A DNA stretch of 64,000 nucleotides from SLRI01 sp964402505 (GTDB lineage Bacteria > Pseudomonadota > Alphaproteobacteria > Geminicoccales > Geminicoccaceae). Made by a program: the position numbers and the translations under genes. Positions 37,387 through 46,830 of this stretch are shown here, piece by piece (position 1 is the first letter of the stretch; every line of letters starts with the position of its first letter). Under the pieces are notes generated by a model. The model was not told the DNA's origin and did no database searches. It saw nothing but the letters and a program-made list of their open reading frames with translations. The stretch spans positions 1-64,000 of the forward strand of contig CAYOCP010000026.1 in the NCBI GenBank assembly GCA_964402505.1, written 5' to 3'.

Positions 37387-38873
37387 GGCCATCGCTGCGC
37401 CAGATGTTGCCCACGGGCGCCATCGACCTGCCGACCCAAACAACGAACCCCATGGCGGGCCGCCTGATCGATCCGGGCGCGGGCGACCATGGCGCCGGGC
37501 GGCGCGACGGGTACGATCGATACCTCCAGCTTCTCGGCATCGTCCTGCTCGGCTACGCGATGCTGGGCAAGGGTTTCGCCTATATCGGGGCACCGCCCGT
37601 CTTCATCGGCGAGGCGGTCCTGCTCGGCGGGCTTCTGGTCCTCGCCGCCAGCGGCAGGCTGCTCGCGTCCCTGGCCTGCATCCCGAGCCTCCTTCTGCTC
37701 GCCCTGATGGGCTGGGTCCTGCTGCGCACCCTGCCCTATGTCGGCGTCCATGGCGTCGACGCGCTGCGCGATTCGGTCGTCGCCATGTACGGCATCTTCG
37801 CCTTCGTCATGGCGGCGCTCATCCTGCAACGGCCGCTGCGCCTCCTGACGATGCTCGACCGATACGGTCGGTTCGTCCTCCTGTTCACCCTGGCGATGCC
37901 GCTGCTGTTTCCGGCGTTCCACTATCTCGAGGATCGCCTGCCGGTCTGGCCGCACACCGGCGTTCCGATCGTTTCGCTCCGCTCGGGCGAGGTGGCCACG
38001 CATGTGGCGGGCGTCTTCCTGTTCATGGTGCTCGGCTTTCGTCGCGTCGGCACGCTGCGCCTGCTGCTGCTCGCGGCGCTGCTCTTGATGATCGCTTCGC
38101 AGAGCCGCGGCGGCATGCTCGCCGCGGTCGTGCCGATCGCCTTCGTGCTCGCCCTCGTGCCGCTGCGCCGGCCGATCGTCGAGCTGGCCTTGCTCCTCGT
38201 CCTGGCGACCGGGCTGGCGCTCGTCCTCGATCTCCACCTCGACCTCGGCGCCGAACGGTCCCTCTCGGCGCGGCAGGTGGCGCTCAATCTGGTGAGCATC
38301 TTCGCCTCGACCCACGACCAGCTGGGCGACACGAAGGCGTGGCGGCTCGAATGGTGGCGGCGGATCGTCGGCTACACCTTCGGTGGCGACTACTTCTGGT
38401 CCGGCAAGGGGTTCGGCGTGAACCTGACGCAGGCCGACGGCATCCCGCACACCGATGTGGGCCCACCGCTGCGCAGCCCGCACAACGCGCACATGACCTT
38501 CCTGGCCCGAGGCGGCGTTCCCGGACTCGCACTCTGGATGGCGGTCTGCATGAGCTGGTCCTGGACCATGCTGCGCCTTTTCTTCGAGAGCCGCGGCCGT
38601 GGCGACCATGCCTGGTCGCATCTCTTCCTCTTCGTCTTCGGCTACTGGCTCGCCATTCTCGTCAACGCCAGCTTCGATGTGGCGCTCGAGGGGCCGATGA
38701 TGGGCATCTGGTTCTGGTGCCTCTTCGGCACCGGCATCGGCGCCGCCGCCCTCTATCGACACGAGCGATCCCCCCGGCCGGTCTTTCAACCGAGGCCGGG
38801 CGCCTCGGCGACTCCGGCCCCCGCGGCCGCCAACGCGCGCGATCACGACCAGCATTGGAGCCTGCGAGCATGA
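37383..38873 (+). CDS. O-antigen ligase/Wzy-like polysaccharide polymerase
   Basis: A 496-aa integral membrane protein with about ten to twelve hydrophobic segments. The large periplasmic loop contains EWWRRIVGYTFGGDYFWSGKGFG and SPHNAHMTFLARGGVPGLALW; the HN(A/x)H...G pattern is typical of the Wzy_C/ligase family. It is coupled to the kinase gene (ATGA) and to the following glycosyltransferase (ATGA). Position in the operon makes polymerisation of repeat units the likely role. Confidence 0.88.
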   Translation: MRPSLRQMLPTGAIDLPTQTTNPMAGRLIDPGAGDHGAGRRDGYDRYLQLLGIVLLGYAMLGKGFAYIGAPPVFIGEAVLLGGLLVLAASGRLLASLACIPSLLLLALMGWVLLRTLPYVGVHGVDALRDSVVAMYGIFAFVMAALILQRPLRLLTMLDRYGRFVLLFTLAMPLLFPAFHYLEDRLPVWPHTGVPIVSLRSGEVATHVAGVFLFMVLGFRRVGTLRLLLLAALLLMIASQSRGGMLAAVVPIAFVLALVPLRRPIVELALLLVLATGLALVLDLHLDLGAERSLSARQVALNLVSIFASTHDQLGDTKAWRLEWWRRIVGYTFGGDYFWSGKGFGVNLTQADGIPHTDVGPPLRSPHNAHMTFLARGGVPGLALWMAVCMSWSWTMLRLFFESRGRGDHAWSHLFLFVFGYWLAILVNASFDVALEGPMMGIWFWCLFGTGIGAAALYRHERSPRPVFQPRPGASATPAPAAANARDHDQHWSLRA

Positions 38874-39724
38874 GCGCCACCGACGTCGCCGCGCGCGACG
38901 GCCGAAAATCCGCCGGACTCCCGCCGCGCATCTCGATCGTCACGCCCACCTTCAACATGGGCCGCTTCATCGAGCACGCGATCCTCGGTGTCCTGCAACA
39001 GGGCTACCCGAACGTCGAGCACATCGTCGTCGACGGCGGATCGACCGACCAGACCCTCTCCATCCTCGAGAAGTATCCGCATCTCGAGTGGATCTCGGAG
39101 CGGGACGAGGGGCTCTACGACGCCCTCGACAAGGGTCTTCGCATGGCGACCGGCGAGCTGATCGGCTGGTGCAATGCCGATGACCTCTATCTGCCGGGCA
39201 CGTTCAACTTCGTCGCCGACTATTTCGCGCAGAATCGAGACGTCGACATGATCTACGGCGACTATCGCGAGATCGACGAGCGGGGCGTCGCCTTCCGCGT
39301 GCGTCGCGAGGTGGGGTTCTCGGATTTCCTGTTCAGGTGGCTGCACATCAACCTGGTGCCCACGCCATCGGCGTTCTGGCGCCGCTCGATCCACGACGGG
39401 GGCATCTGGTTCGACGATGGCAGGCACCGCTACGCCAACGACTACCGGATGTGCGTCGACGTCCACAGGGCCGGCCATCGCATCCGCCACGTCAATGTCC
39501 TGCTCGCCGATTTCCGGCGCCACGAGGGCGCGATCAGCACGGCCCTTCTCGAGGACCAGCGGCGGGAATTCGAGGCGATGGTGCGCGAGAATGCCGGCAA
39601 CCTCGGGCAGGCGCCCAGGGCGGTCTATGCCCCGCTGCGCCATTGCCTGATGCTCTGGGCGCGCACGATGCGGACGGCGAGCAAGGTCGTGCAGGGTGCG
39701 TATTTCGACTATTTCAGGGGCTGA
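38870..39724 (+). CDS. Family 2 glycosyltransferase
   Basis: A 284-aa GT-A transferase: RISIVTPTFNMGRFIEHAIL, HIVVDGGSTDQTLSIL, ISERDEGLYDALDKGL, and the metal-binding GWCNADDLYLPG (DxD-like). It is the WcaA-type pattern seen in exopolysaccharide loci. The start at 38870 overlaps the polymerase stop. Donor and acceptor unknown. Confidence 0.92.
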   Translation: MSATDVAARDGRKSAGLPPRISIVTPTFNMGRFIEHAILGVLQQGYPNVEHIVVDGGSTDQTLSILEKYPHLEWISERDEGLYDALDKGLRMATGELIGWCNADDLYLPGTFNFVADYFAQNRDVDMIYGDYREIDERGVAFRVRREVGFSDFLFRWLHINLVPTPSAFWRRSIHDGGIWFDDGRHRYANDYRMCVDVHRAGHRIRHVNVLLADFRRHEGAISTALLEDQRREFEAMVRENAGNLGQAPRAVYAPLRHCLMLWARTMRTASKVVQGAYFDYFRG

Positions 39725-39728
39725 ACCC

Positions 39729-41081
39729 TTGGCTACCGTTGAGGGTCTCGCGGGGCTGAAAGGGCGGCCGGCCGCGCTGGCGCCTCTCGGCGGCCGGCGT
39801 ACCCTCCGGACCTCGATCGCGCTCTTCGACCAGATCATCGTCAGCGGCTCCAACTTCGCCGCCACCGTCCTGCTCGCCCGGATGATCGGGGTGGAGGCGT
39901 TCGGCGTCTTCTCGGCGCTCTGGCTCGTCGTCCTCATGAGCGTCAGCATCCATCTCGGGCTGATCGCGGCACCGCTGATGACCATCGGCGCGGACAAGGC
40001 GGGCGAGGAACGGGCGCTCTATCACGGTGCGGTGCTGGCGAACGCGCTCCTGCTCTGCGGCGCCGCCTTTCTCGCCTATCTGGTGGCTGCCTTCCTCGTC
40101 CTCCGATCCTCGCTCGCCGGCCCGGCCGCCCACGCACCGGCGGGCCTCGCTGCGGCGCTCGCGATCGCCGGCACGCTCTATCTGTTCCAGGACTACCAGC
40201 GGCGCGTCTTCTTCATCTTCGGGCGACCGGCCCGGGTGCTGCTGGTCGACGGCCTGCATCAGGGCTTGCGTCTGCTCGGCTTCATCGGGTTGGGCGCCGC
40301 GGGTCATCTGACCGTCCAGAGCGCCCTCTGGACGATGGCAGGCGCAGCGCTGATCGCCATTCTGGCAGGGCAGAACCTGCTGCCCCGGGCGGCCTGGCCC
40401 GGCCGCCACTACGGGTCCGCCACGCGGCGTCACTGGCATTCCGGCAAGTGGATGACCCTGTCCGGCCTGCTGCACTGGCTGCTCGGCAACGGCCCCCTTC
40501 TCGTGGTCGGAATCCTGCTCGGACCGGCGGCGCTCGGCGCCATGCGCGCCGGACAGAACCTCGCCGGCGTCCTCCAGGTGGCGCTTCAGGCATTCGAGAA
40601 CATCGTGCCACCGGCCGCCGCGCGGGCGTTCGGCCGAGGCGGGACGGCGGCGCTTCGACGCTATCTCGCGAGGGTCGCGGTGCTCGGCGCCATCGTGCTC
40701 CTGCCGCTCGGCGCCCTGATCGCCCATGACCCGGCGCTCTGGCTGGAGCTCGTCTACGGCCCCGGCTTCACGAGCCCGGCCAGCGTGTTGATCGGCTACT
40801 TCCTCGCCTCGGCCCTGTTGTTCCATTGCCTCGTCGTGATCTGCGCGCTCCGGGTCATGGAGGTGACCCGCCCGCTCTTCACCTCGGCCCTGGCGGCCAC
40901 GGTCATCAGCCTGACGGCCGCCTTTCCCGCCGTGCGGCTAGCCGGGATCGACGGTGCGATCGCGGCGATGGTCGCGGGGCATCTGGTGATGCTGGCGTGG
41001 CTCCTCCTCGGCGCCGCCCGGCTCCTCGGGAGCCGCCCCGCACCGGCCGGCGGACGGATCCTGGGCTGCGGCTCGTGGTGA
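39729..41081 (+). CDS. Polysaccharide flippase (MATE/Wzx-like)
   Basis: A roughly 450-aa membrane protein with twelve or so hydrophobic segments, beginning FDQIIVSGSNFAATVLLARMIGVEAFGVFSALW, split over about 35 residues, which is typical of lipid-linked oligosaccharide flippases. I place the start at TTG 39729, just after the previous stop; an overlapping ATG at 39696 would add 11 residues. Its stop overlaps the next gene as GTGA. Expected to move lipid-linked repeat units across the inner membrane. Confidence 0.88.
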   Translation: MATVEGLAGLKGRPAALAPLGGRRTLRTSIALFDQIIVSGSNFAATVLLARMIGVEAFGVFSALWLVVLMSVSIHLGLIAAPLMTIGADKAGEERALYHGAVLANALLLCGAAFLAYLVAAFLVLRSSLAGPAAHAPAGLAAALAIAGTLYLFQDYQRRVFFIFGRPARVLLVDGLHQGLRLLGFIGLGAAGHLTVQSALWTMAGAALIAILAGQNLLPRAAWPGRHYGSATRRHWHSGKWMTLSGLLHWLLGNGPLLVVGILLGPAALGAMRAGQNLAGVLQVALQAFENIVPPAAARAFGRGGTAALRRYLARVAVLGAIVLLPLGALIAHDPALWLELVYGPGFTSPASVLIGYFLASALLFHCLVVICALRVMEVTRPLFTSALAATVISLTAAFPAVRLAGIDGAIAAMVAGHLVMLAWLLLGAARLLGSRPAPAGGRILGCGSW

Positions 41082-42160
41082 CGCTCTCCTACTCGCTCGC
41101 CGACCAGTCGTTCTCGCGCACCCGGTCGGTCGGCATCTTCAACGTCGCCCGCGGGCTGCTCGAGGAGCTGGCCCGCACGAGCCGGATCTCGCGTCTGACG
41201 GTCTTCGCCAACCGCACCCTGCCGCCGCTCGAGGCGGCAGGCGGCGAGCTTCGCGTGCTCGAGGTCAACGGTGCCGTCGACAGCCGCTGGGGTCGCCTCG
41301 CCTGGGACAACTGGCAACTCTACGCGGCGGCCAAAAAAGCGCGCAACGAATGGCTGTTCCTGCCCAAGGGCTTCGGCTCCTGCCTGCGTCCCTGCCCGGT
41401 CCGCCTCGCCGTCTACTTGCACGACATCATCCCGGTGATCTACGCCACCCGCTATCCGGGCCACGGCAGCCGGCTGAAGCAGGCCTATTTCGAGCGGGTC
41501 TACGCCCGGACCCTCCGCTACGCCTCGGTGATCTTCACCAACACGGCCTTCACCAAGGCCGAGCTGCAGGGTTGGGCGGACGGCCGCGGCCTTCGCTGCC
41601 CGAAGATCATCGTCGCCGGCGTCGGCTTCGAGCGGCGCCCGCTGGCATCCGTCCGCGCCAATCACCTGCTCCTCTTCGCTCGCCCGGACCCGCACAAGCG
41701 ATCGGCAATGGCGATCGCGATGCTCGACCGATGGCTGAGGAGCTCGGGCTATCCGGGGCCGGTCTACTGTTTGGGCGATCTGCCCGCGGGCCGGGCCCTG
41801 CCGTCCGGCGACGCGCGATGGCGCCTGCTCGGTCGCGTGCCGCAGGCGCGGCTCGAAGCCCTCATGGCGAGTGCCCGCGCGGTCATCCATTCCTCCGAGT
41901 ACGAGGGCCTCGGCATGCCGCCCATCGAGGCGGCGCTGGCCGGCGCGGTGCCGGTCTACTCGAACGTGCCGGCCTCGATCGAGGCCATGGGCAGCGTGGG
42001 GCACGCCTTCGTCAACGACGACTATGCATCATTCAGCCGGGCCATGGAGGCCGCCGTCGAGACCGGGCCGGAAACCTGCGACGCCTGGGCCGAGAGCCTC
42101 GCCGCACGCCACCGATGGTCGGCGGTCGGCGAGCGCATTCTCGAAGGTCTCGGCGCGTGA
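41078..42160 (+). CDS. Family 1/4-type glycosyltransferase
   Basis: A 360-aa GT-B transferase. The C-terminal donor domain has LLFARPDPHKRSAMAIAML, RLLGRVPQARLEALMASARAVIHSSEYEGLGMPPIEA, split over the segment, and AGAVPVYSNVPAS, which includes the E-x7-E motif. The N-terminal half contains VYLHDIIPVIYATRYPG. Start GTG 41078 overlaps the flippase stop; GTG 41075 is equally possible. Within the exopolysaccharide operon. Confidence 0.9.
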   Translation: MTLSYSLADQSFSRTRSVGIFNVARGLLEELARTSRISRLTVFANRTLPPLEAAGGELRVLEVNGAVDSRWGRLAWDNWQLYAAAKKARNEWLFLPKGFGSCLRPCPVRLAVYLHDIIPVIYATRYPGHGSRLKQAYFERVYARTLRYASVIFTNTAFTKAELQGWADGRGLRCPKIIVAGVGFERRPLASVRANHLLLFARPDPHKRSAMAIAMLDRWLRSSGYPGPVYCLGDLPAGRALPSGDARWRLLGRVPQARLEALMASARAVIHSSEYEGLGMPPIEAALAGAVPVYSNVPASIEAMGSVGHAFVNDDYASFSRAMEAAVETGPETCDAWAESLAARHRWSAVGERILEGLGA

Positions 42161-42230
42161 CGAGCGGACGAGAAAAGCGGCGCCTTCAGAGCGACGTTCG
42201 AACCACCGCATCACATGAGGAGCATTCCCG

Positions 42231-43313
42231 ATGCAACGCTTGCCGACCGGCCTCACCCCGCGCTTCGACCGTCTTGCGGGAGTCGATGATCCGATCCTGG
42301 TGACGGGTGCGGGAGGCTTCATCGCCGGCCATCTGGTGGCCGAGCTGCGCCGCCTGGGCTATCGCCGCCTCCGCGCCGTCGACATCAAGCCGCTCGAGCT
42401 CTGGTACCAGCGCTTCGCCGATGTCGAGAACGTTTCGGCCGACCTCCGGGACAAGGCGGCGTGCGAGGCGGCATGCGACGGCATGGCCTTCGTCTTCAAC
42501 CACGCCTGCGACATGGGCGGCATGGGCTTCATCGAGACGCACAAGGCCGCCTGCATGCTCTCGGTGCTGATCAACACGAACCTCCTGGTCGCGGCACGGC
42601 GGCACCGGGCGCGGCGCTTCATCTTCGCCTCCTCGGCCTGCGTCTATGCCGCGGACAAGCAGACCCGAAGCGATCTCCGGGCGCTCGGGGAGGCCGACGC
42701 CTATCCGGCCATGCCGGAGGACGGCTACGGCTGGGAAAAGCTCTTCAGCGAGCGCCTCTGCCGCCATTTCCGCGAGGACTACGGGCTCGAGACACGCATC
42801 GTCCGCTACCACAACGTCTACGGCCCGCTCGGCACCTTCGACGGTGGCCGCGAGAAGGCGCCGGCTGCGATCTGCCGCAAGGTGGCGGCGGCCAAGCTCG
42901 CCGGCGCTCCCGACATCGAGATCTGGGGCGACGGCGAGCAGACCCGGAGCTTCATGTACATCGACGACTGCATCGCCGGCACATTGGCGCTCATGGCCTC
43001 GGATTTCGCCGAGCCCATCAATCTCGGCAGTGCGGAGATGGTGTCGATCAATCGCCTGGTCGACCTCGTCGAGGGCATTGCCGGCGTCCGCCTGCGTCGC
43101 CGCCACGACCCGAGCAAGCCCAAAGGTGTGCGCGGCCGCAACAGCGACAACACGCTCATCAGCCGGGTCCTCGGCTGGGAGCCGTCGATCCGCCTCGGCG
43201 ACGGGCTGACCCAGACCTATGCATGGATCGAGGCGGAGCTGAAGGACGGTCGCACCTCGTCCGTGTTCACCCAAGAGCATCTGGGGCACGTCGAGATGCT
43301 GGCGGCCGAGTAG
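42231..43313 (+). CDS. GDP-mannose 3,5-epimerase-like SDR enzyme
   Basis: A 360-aa extended SDR. NAD loop VTGAGGFIAGHL, then NHACDMGGMGFIETHKA, RFIFASSACVYA and GYGWEKLFSERL (catalytic Tyr/Lys in the YGxEK form). FDGGREKAPAAICRK and GDGEQTRSFMYIDD follow. The MGGMGFI, SSACVY and GGREKAPAA segments are hallmarks of GDP-D-mannose 3,5-epimerase, which yields GDP-L-galactose or GDP-L-gulose. It would supply an uncommon L-sugar for the polymer. GAGGAG lies before ATG 42231. Seventy bp separate it from the preceding gene. Confidence 0.82.
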   Translation: MQRLPTGLTPRFDRLAGVDDPILVTGAGGFIAGHLVAELRRLGYRRLRAVDIKPLELWYQRFADVENVSADLRDKAACEAACDGMAFVFNHACDMGGMGFIETHKAACMLSVLINTNLLVAARRHRARRFIFASSACVYAADKQTRSDLRALGEADAYPAMPEDGYGWEKLFSERLCRHFREDYGLETRIVRYHNVYGPLGTFDGGREKAPAAICRKVAAAKLAGAPDIEIWGDGEQTRSFMYIDDCIAGTLALMASDFAEPINLGSAEMVSINRLVDLVEGIAGVRLRRRHDPSKPKGVRGRNSDNTLISRVLGWEPSIRLGDGLTQTYAWIEAELKDGRTSSVFTQEHLGHVEMLAAE

Positions 43314-44134
43314 TGGGGGCACCGGGACCGGATCCGGAGCTGCCGTGCTACGACCTGCTGGGCGTTCGCGTGAGCGCTATCGACATGGACATGGCGGTGG
43401 CCGCGATCGAAAGCTGGATCGTCTCCGCCGCAACCACCCGGCGGGGTCGCTACATCTGCGTCACCGGCGTGCACGGCCTGATGGAGAGCCGGCGAAGCCC
43501 GAGGCTTCGGGACATCCACAACCGGGCGGACATGGTCACGCCGGACGGGATGCCGCTCGTCTGGCTCGGCCGGCACGCGGGCCGGCGCCATATGGACCGG
43601 GTCTATGGACCCGACCTCGTGCTCGAGCTTTGCCGAAGGTCGCCTGCCCGAGGTCATCGCCACTACTTCTACGGTGGGGCGCCGGGCGTCGCCGACCTGC
43701 TGGCCGAACGCCTGGGGCGCCGCTTCCCCGGCTTGGCCGTGGTCGGCACCGGCGCTCCGCCGTTCCGGCCGCTCGACCGCGCGGAGAGGCGGGCGGTGGC
43801 GCTGGCGATCGACGCGAGTGGCGCCGACATCGTCTGGATCGGCCTCAGCACGCCCAAGCAGGAGCTCTTGATGGCGGAGCTGGCGCCCTTGCTGGACCGG
43901 GCGATCCTGATCGGGGTCGGCGCCGCTTTCGATTTCCACGCCGGGCTGAAGGTGCAGGCGCCGCGCTGGCTGCGGCGGAGCGGCCTCGAATGGGCGTTTC
44001 GCCTGGCGATGGAGCCGCGGCGCCTCTGGCGGCGCTATCTGGTCAACAATTCGATGTTCGTCGCGCTGCTCGTTCGCGAGGCGATGCGCGCGCCCGGGAT
44101 GCGCGGCGGCCCGGGATCGGTGCGGCCCGGCTGA
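43313..44134 (+). CDS. WecG/TagA/CpsF-family glycosyltransferase
   Basis: A 273-aa GT26 enzyme. YICVTGVHGLMESRRSP, ADMVTPDGMPLVWLGR, HYFYGGAPGVADLLAERL, DIVWIGLSTPKQELLMAEL and ILIGVGAAFDFHAGLK are the standard blocks. Such enzymes add a ManNAc/ManNAcA- or glucuronate-type sugar to a lipid-linked acceptor. Start GTG 43313 shares a base with the epimerase TAG stop. It is the last gene of the operon, facing the convergent beta-helix gene 13 bp away. Confidence 0.92.
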   Translation: MGAPGPDPELPCYDLLGVRVSAIDMDMAVAAIESWIVSAATTRRGRYICVTGVHGLMESRRSPRLRDIHNRADMVTPDGMPLVWLGRHAGRRHMDRVYGPDLVLELCRRSPARGHRHYFYGGAPGVADLLAERLGRRFPGLAVVGTGAPPFRPLDRAERRAVALAIDASGADIVWIGLSTPKQELLMAELAPLLDRAILIGVGAAFDFHAGLKVQAPRWLRRSGLEWAFRLAMEPRRLWRRYLVNNSMFVALLVREAMRAPGMRGGPGSVRPG

Positions 44135-44147
44135 TCCAACCGGCTCC

Positions 44148-45515
44148 TCAGCGTCGGCGGAAAGGTGCCAGCATCTGATTGGCGGGCCGGCCCGGCCAGG
44201 TGAGGAACCTCGTGGCGCGGCCGGTGCGCTCGAGGCCAGAACCGGGTGCATCGGTCGCGGCATGGGGACTGCCCGGCGAGCTTTCTGGCGGGTCTTCCGG
44301 CTGCGGCCGGGCCGCGGTCGCCGCCCGGATTCCGAGCGTGATACCGGCGCCGGCCAGCTTCTCGCGCCACATCGCCGCCTGCTCCCGCTCCGAGGCGAGG
44401 GTGACCGGGTGGGGCAGCGCCTGGTTGTCGCGGCAATCGCCGGGCGGACAGTCGTGAAACCATGTGTCGTTCCGCCCGCCTTGCCGGTTCGCCCAGGCGA
44501 TCCGGTTGTTCTTGACGAGGTTCTTCTCGAAACGCGCGTTGCCGTAGGCGTTCCAGACATAGATGCCGACATTCTGCGCGGCGATGCGGGAACCGTCGGG
44601 CAGGATGCCGCTGCCCACCACCGTGTTGCCCTCGACCGTGTTGTCGTGCCCGCCCGCGATGGCGATGCCATGATTGGTCGTGGCGACGACCTGGTTGGCG
44701 TGGATCCGAACATGGGCGCTGCTGTCATCGACCATGATGCCGCCGCCGGAATAAGCATCGCGGACGGGATCGGTCGGATATGCGCCCTGAATGTAGTTGT
44801 CGTGGATCGAAATGGGCTTCGCAGCCGTCCCGGAGGAGCGGTAGATGTTGATATTGTCCTCCACGCGACTTTCGAAGGGCTCGTTGATGATCTCGTTCCA
44901 CGCAATCTCGACCTTCTGCGCGTTTCGAACCTTGTCGAGCTGGACCGCCTGCACGAGGGCTACGCCCTCGTTGTCGCTCATGTCGAGACCGTTGCCCTTG
45001 CTCACCCGACCATCGATGTTCCGGAACCTGTTGAAGCGTATCCTGATGGTCTCGTTGGCGCCGCCGCCCGCGAGGCCGAGGACGTAAATGCCGCCCGTGG
45101 AGCTGATCAGGTTGTTCTCGACGATCAGTTGCGCCGGCTCGGCCGCGGCGATGAAGCGGTCCTTGGTGCGACCGGCGATCGCCGGATCGATCCCCTGGCC
45201 TTTGGTGTTGCGCACGGTCAAGCGCGCCCCCGGCACCTCCTCGGCCTCGATCAGATTGCCGGCGCCGCGGATATTGGCGCCGTCGATGACCACCGGCTCC
45301 GTCGTCAGGATGCGGACCGCGGGAACGTCCGGATCCCTGCTCTCCCAGTTGCCCTCATAGATGCCGCCCAGGGTGATCGTCAGCGGCGTGGCATAGGTGA
45401 TCTCGAGGGCAGCAGCGGTCGCCGGCCCGGTGACGACGAGAAGGATCGCAAGGAGCAGACGTGCCTGGATGACCCGCACCCTTCCTCGACGCCCGTGGAG
45501 CTTGTCGCATGTCAT
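44148..45515 (-). CDS. Secreted right-handed parallel beta-helix protein
   Basis: A 455-aa exported protein: basic N-terminus, signal peptide ARLLLAILLVVTGPATAAA, then repeating coils (LIVENNLISSTGGIYVLG, IRIRFNRFRNID, VEIAWNEIINEP, ISIHDNYIQGAY, VRIHANQVVATTNHGIAIAGG, NTVEGNTVVGSG). This is the pattern of pectate lyase-like/NosD proteins. The C-terminal 60 residues are Pro/Ala-rich. Convergent with the exopolysaccharide operon, so a polysaccharide lyase or polymer-modifying role is likely but unproven. Slightly lower GC than neighbours. ATG 45515 chosen to begin the signal region. Confidence 0.78.
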   Translation of the reverse strand: MTCDKLHGRRGRVRVIQARLLLAILLVVTGPATAAALEITYATPLTITLGGIYEGNWESRDPDVPAVRILTTEPVVIDGANIRGAGNLIEAEEVPGARLTVRNTKGQGIDPAIAGRTKDRFIAAAEPAQLIVENNLISSTGGIYVLGLAGGGANETIRIRFNRFRNIDGRVSKGNGLDMSDNEGVALVQAVQLDKVRNAQKVEIAWNEIINEPFESRVEDNINIYRSSGTAAKPISIHDNYIQGAYPTDPVRDAYSGGGIMVDDSSAHVRIHANQVVATTNHGIAIAGGHDNTVEGNTVVGSGILPDGSRIAAQNVGIYVWNAYGNARFEKNLVKNNRIAWANRQGGRNDTWFHDCPPGDCRDNQALPHPVTLASEREQAAMWREKLAGAGITLGIRAATAARPQPEDPPESSPGSPHAATDAPGSGLERTGRATRFLTWPGRPANQMLAPFRRR

Positions 45516-45708
45516 GGCGTTGTTTCGTTGGGCTCGAAGTCGCAACCGGTTCTCCGCCGGGCATGGCGGGCGCGCCATTTCAGAAGCCTGCGGGTTGTCG
45601 CTTGCTCGATGCGTTAACCGCCAGGGCGCAGCCGTTCAAGTGAAAAGCACCCCCACACGTTACTTTTCTGGTTGAGAGACGGGGAACCTCCGGAGCGGCG
45701 GGTCGGCG

Positions 45709-46830
45709 TCAGTCCGGTGCCGATGCCGGACCCCCGGCCCTGTTTCGCAAGGTGGGCGCCTCTGCGGCGTAGAACGCGGCGAGCGCCGTGATGGCTTCGT
45801 CGCTCAGCTCGGCTGCCGCGCGGTGCATCAGATTGCTGCGTTCGGTGCCACCGCGCAGGCCTTCGCGCCAGAGGCGCAGCTGCGTCGCCAGGTAAAGCTC
45901 GTGCTGGCCCGCCAGGTTCGGAAAGAGCGGCGAGCGGCGGGTCGGCCAGGGGCCGTGGCAGGCGCGGCACGCCGGAACGTCCCTGTCGGCGGCGAGGCCG
46001 AAGGCGAGCGCCCGACCCTTCTGGATGAGCGCCTCTCGGCTCGCGTCCTCGGCATCGGGCGGGTCGGCGGCGCTCGGCGGCCCGCCGGCGGCAGCGAAAT
46101 GTGCCGCCAGGCTCGAGATCGCCTGATCGTCGAGGGAGGCCGCTGCCTGCCGCATGATCCCGCTCTCGCGGCTGCCGTCGCGAAAGGCCTGGAGCGAGGC
46201 CGCGAGATAGGCCTCCTTCTGCATGTCGAGGCGCGGCACGCGCGCATTGCCCCTGCCCCTGCCGTCGAGCCCGTGACAGACGGCGCAACGTCCGAGCCGT
46301 GGCGTGTCATCGGCCTCGCCCGGCGGCGCCACGAGCCCGGCATAACCCTCGGCCCCGCTCTCGCCCTGCAGCGACGCCAGGAACGCCACCACCGCCCAGA
46401 CCTCGTCCTCGCGCGCCGCCGTGGGCCAGCCGGGCATGCCCGTCATCTTGACGCCGTTCAAGACGATCCAGAAGAGATGCCGGGGCTGCCAATGCCGGAT
46501 CGCGTCCAGAATGGGCGGTGGCGGCGGCACCATGGCGCGCGGGGTCCCCGCCTGGCGGCCACCGGGAGGGCCGTGGCAGAAACGGCAGGCAGCGTCAAAG
46601 TGGCGGGCGCCGAGCGCCACGAGATCCGCGGAAGCGAGGTCGGGCACTGCCTCACTCGGCGGTGCGCGAAGCTCGACGGCATGACGGTAGGTGGTATGCA
46701 GGACCCAGCTCACCCCTGGCAGATGGCCTTGCCGCGCCGAGACGTTGTAGAGGCCGAAGCCGACGACCAGCGCTGCACCGACTCCGCCGATGGCGGCGAG
46801 GATGACGAGGTGCAGAAGGAACCGCTTCAT
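45709..46830 (-). CDS. Triheme c-type cytochrome, membrane anchored
   Basis: A 373-aa protein with an N-terminal membrane helix (LLHLVILAAIGGVGAALVVG) and three CxxCH heme sites: CRFCH near residue 82, CAVCH near 182 and CRACH near 288. Likely Met ligands are in VKMTGMPGWP and later domains. The latter two domains resemble a cytochrome c4-type tandem. It ends the oxidase operon and is coupled to ctaG (ATGA overlap). It could feed electrons to the CuA/heme c of CtaC. Confidence 0.88.
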   Translation of the reverse strand: MKRFLLHLVILAAIGGVGAALVVGFGLYNVSARQGHLPGVSWVLHTTYRHAVELRAPPSEAVPDLASADLVALGARHFDAACRFCHGPPGGRQAGTPRAMVPPPPPILDAIRHWQPRHLFWIVLNGVKMTGMPGWPTAAREDEVWAVVAFLASLQGESGAEGYAGLVAPPGEADDTPRLGRCAVCHGLDGRGRGNARVPRLDMQKEAYLAASLQAFRDGSRESGIMRQAAASLDDQAISSLAAHFAAAGGPPSAADPPDAEDASREALIQKGRALAFGLAADRDVPACRACHGPWPTRRSPLFPNLAGQHELYLATQLRLWREGLRGGTERSNLMHRAAAELSDEAITALAAFYAAEAPTLRNRAGGPASAPD

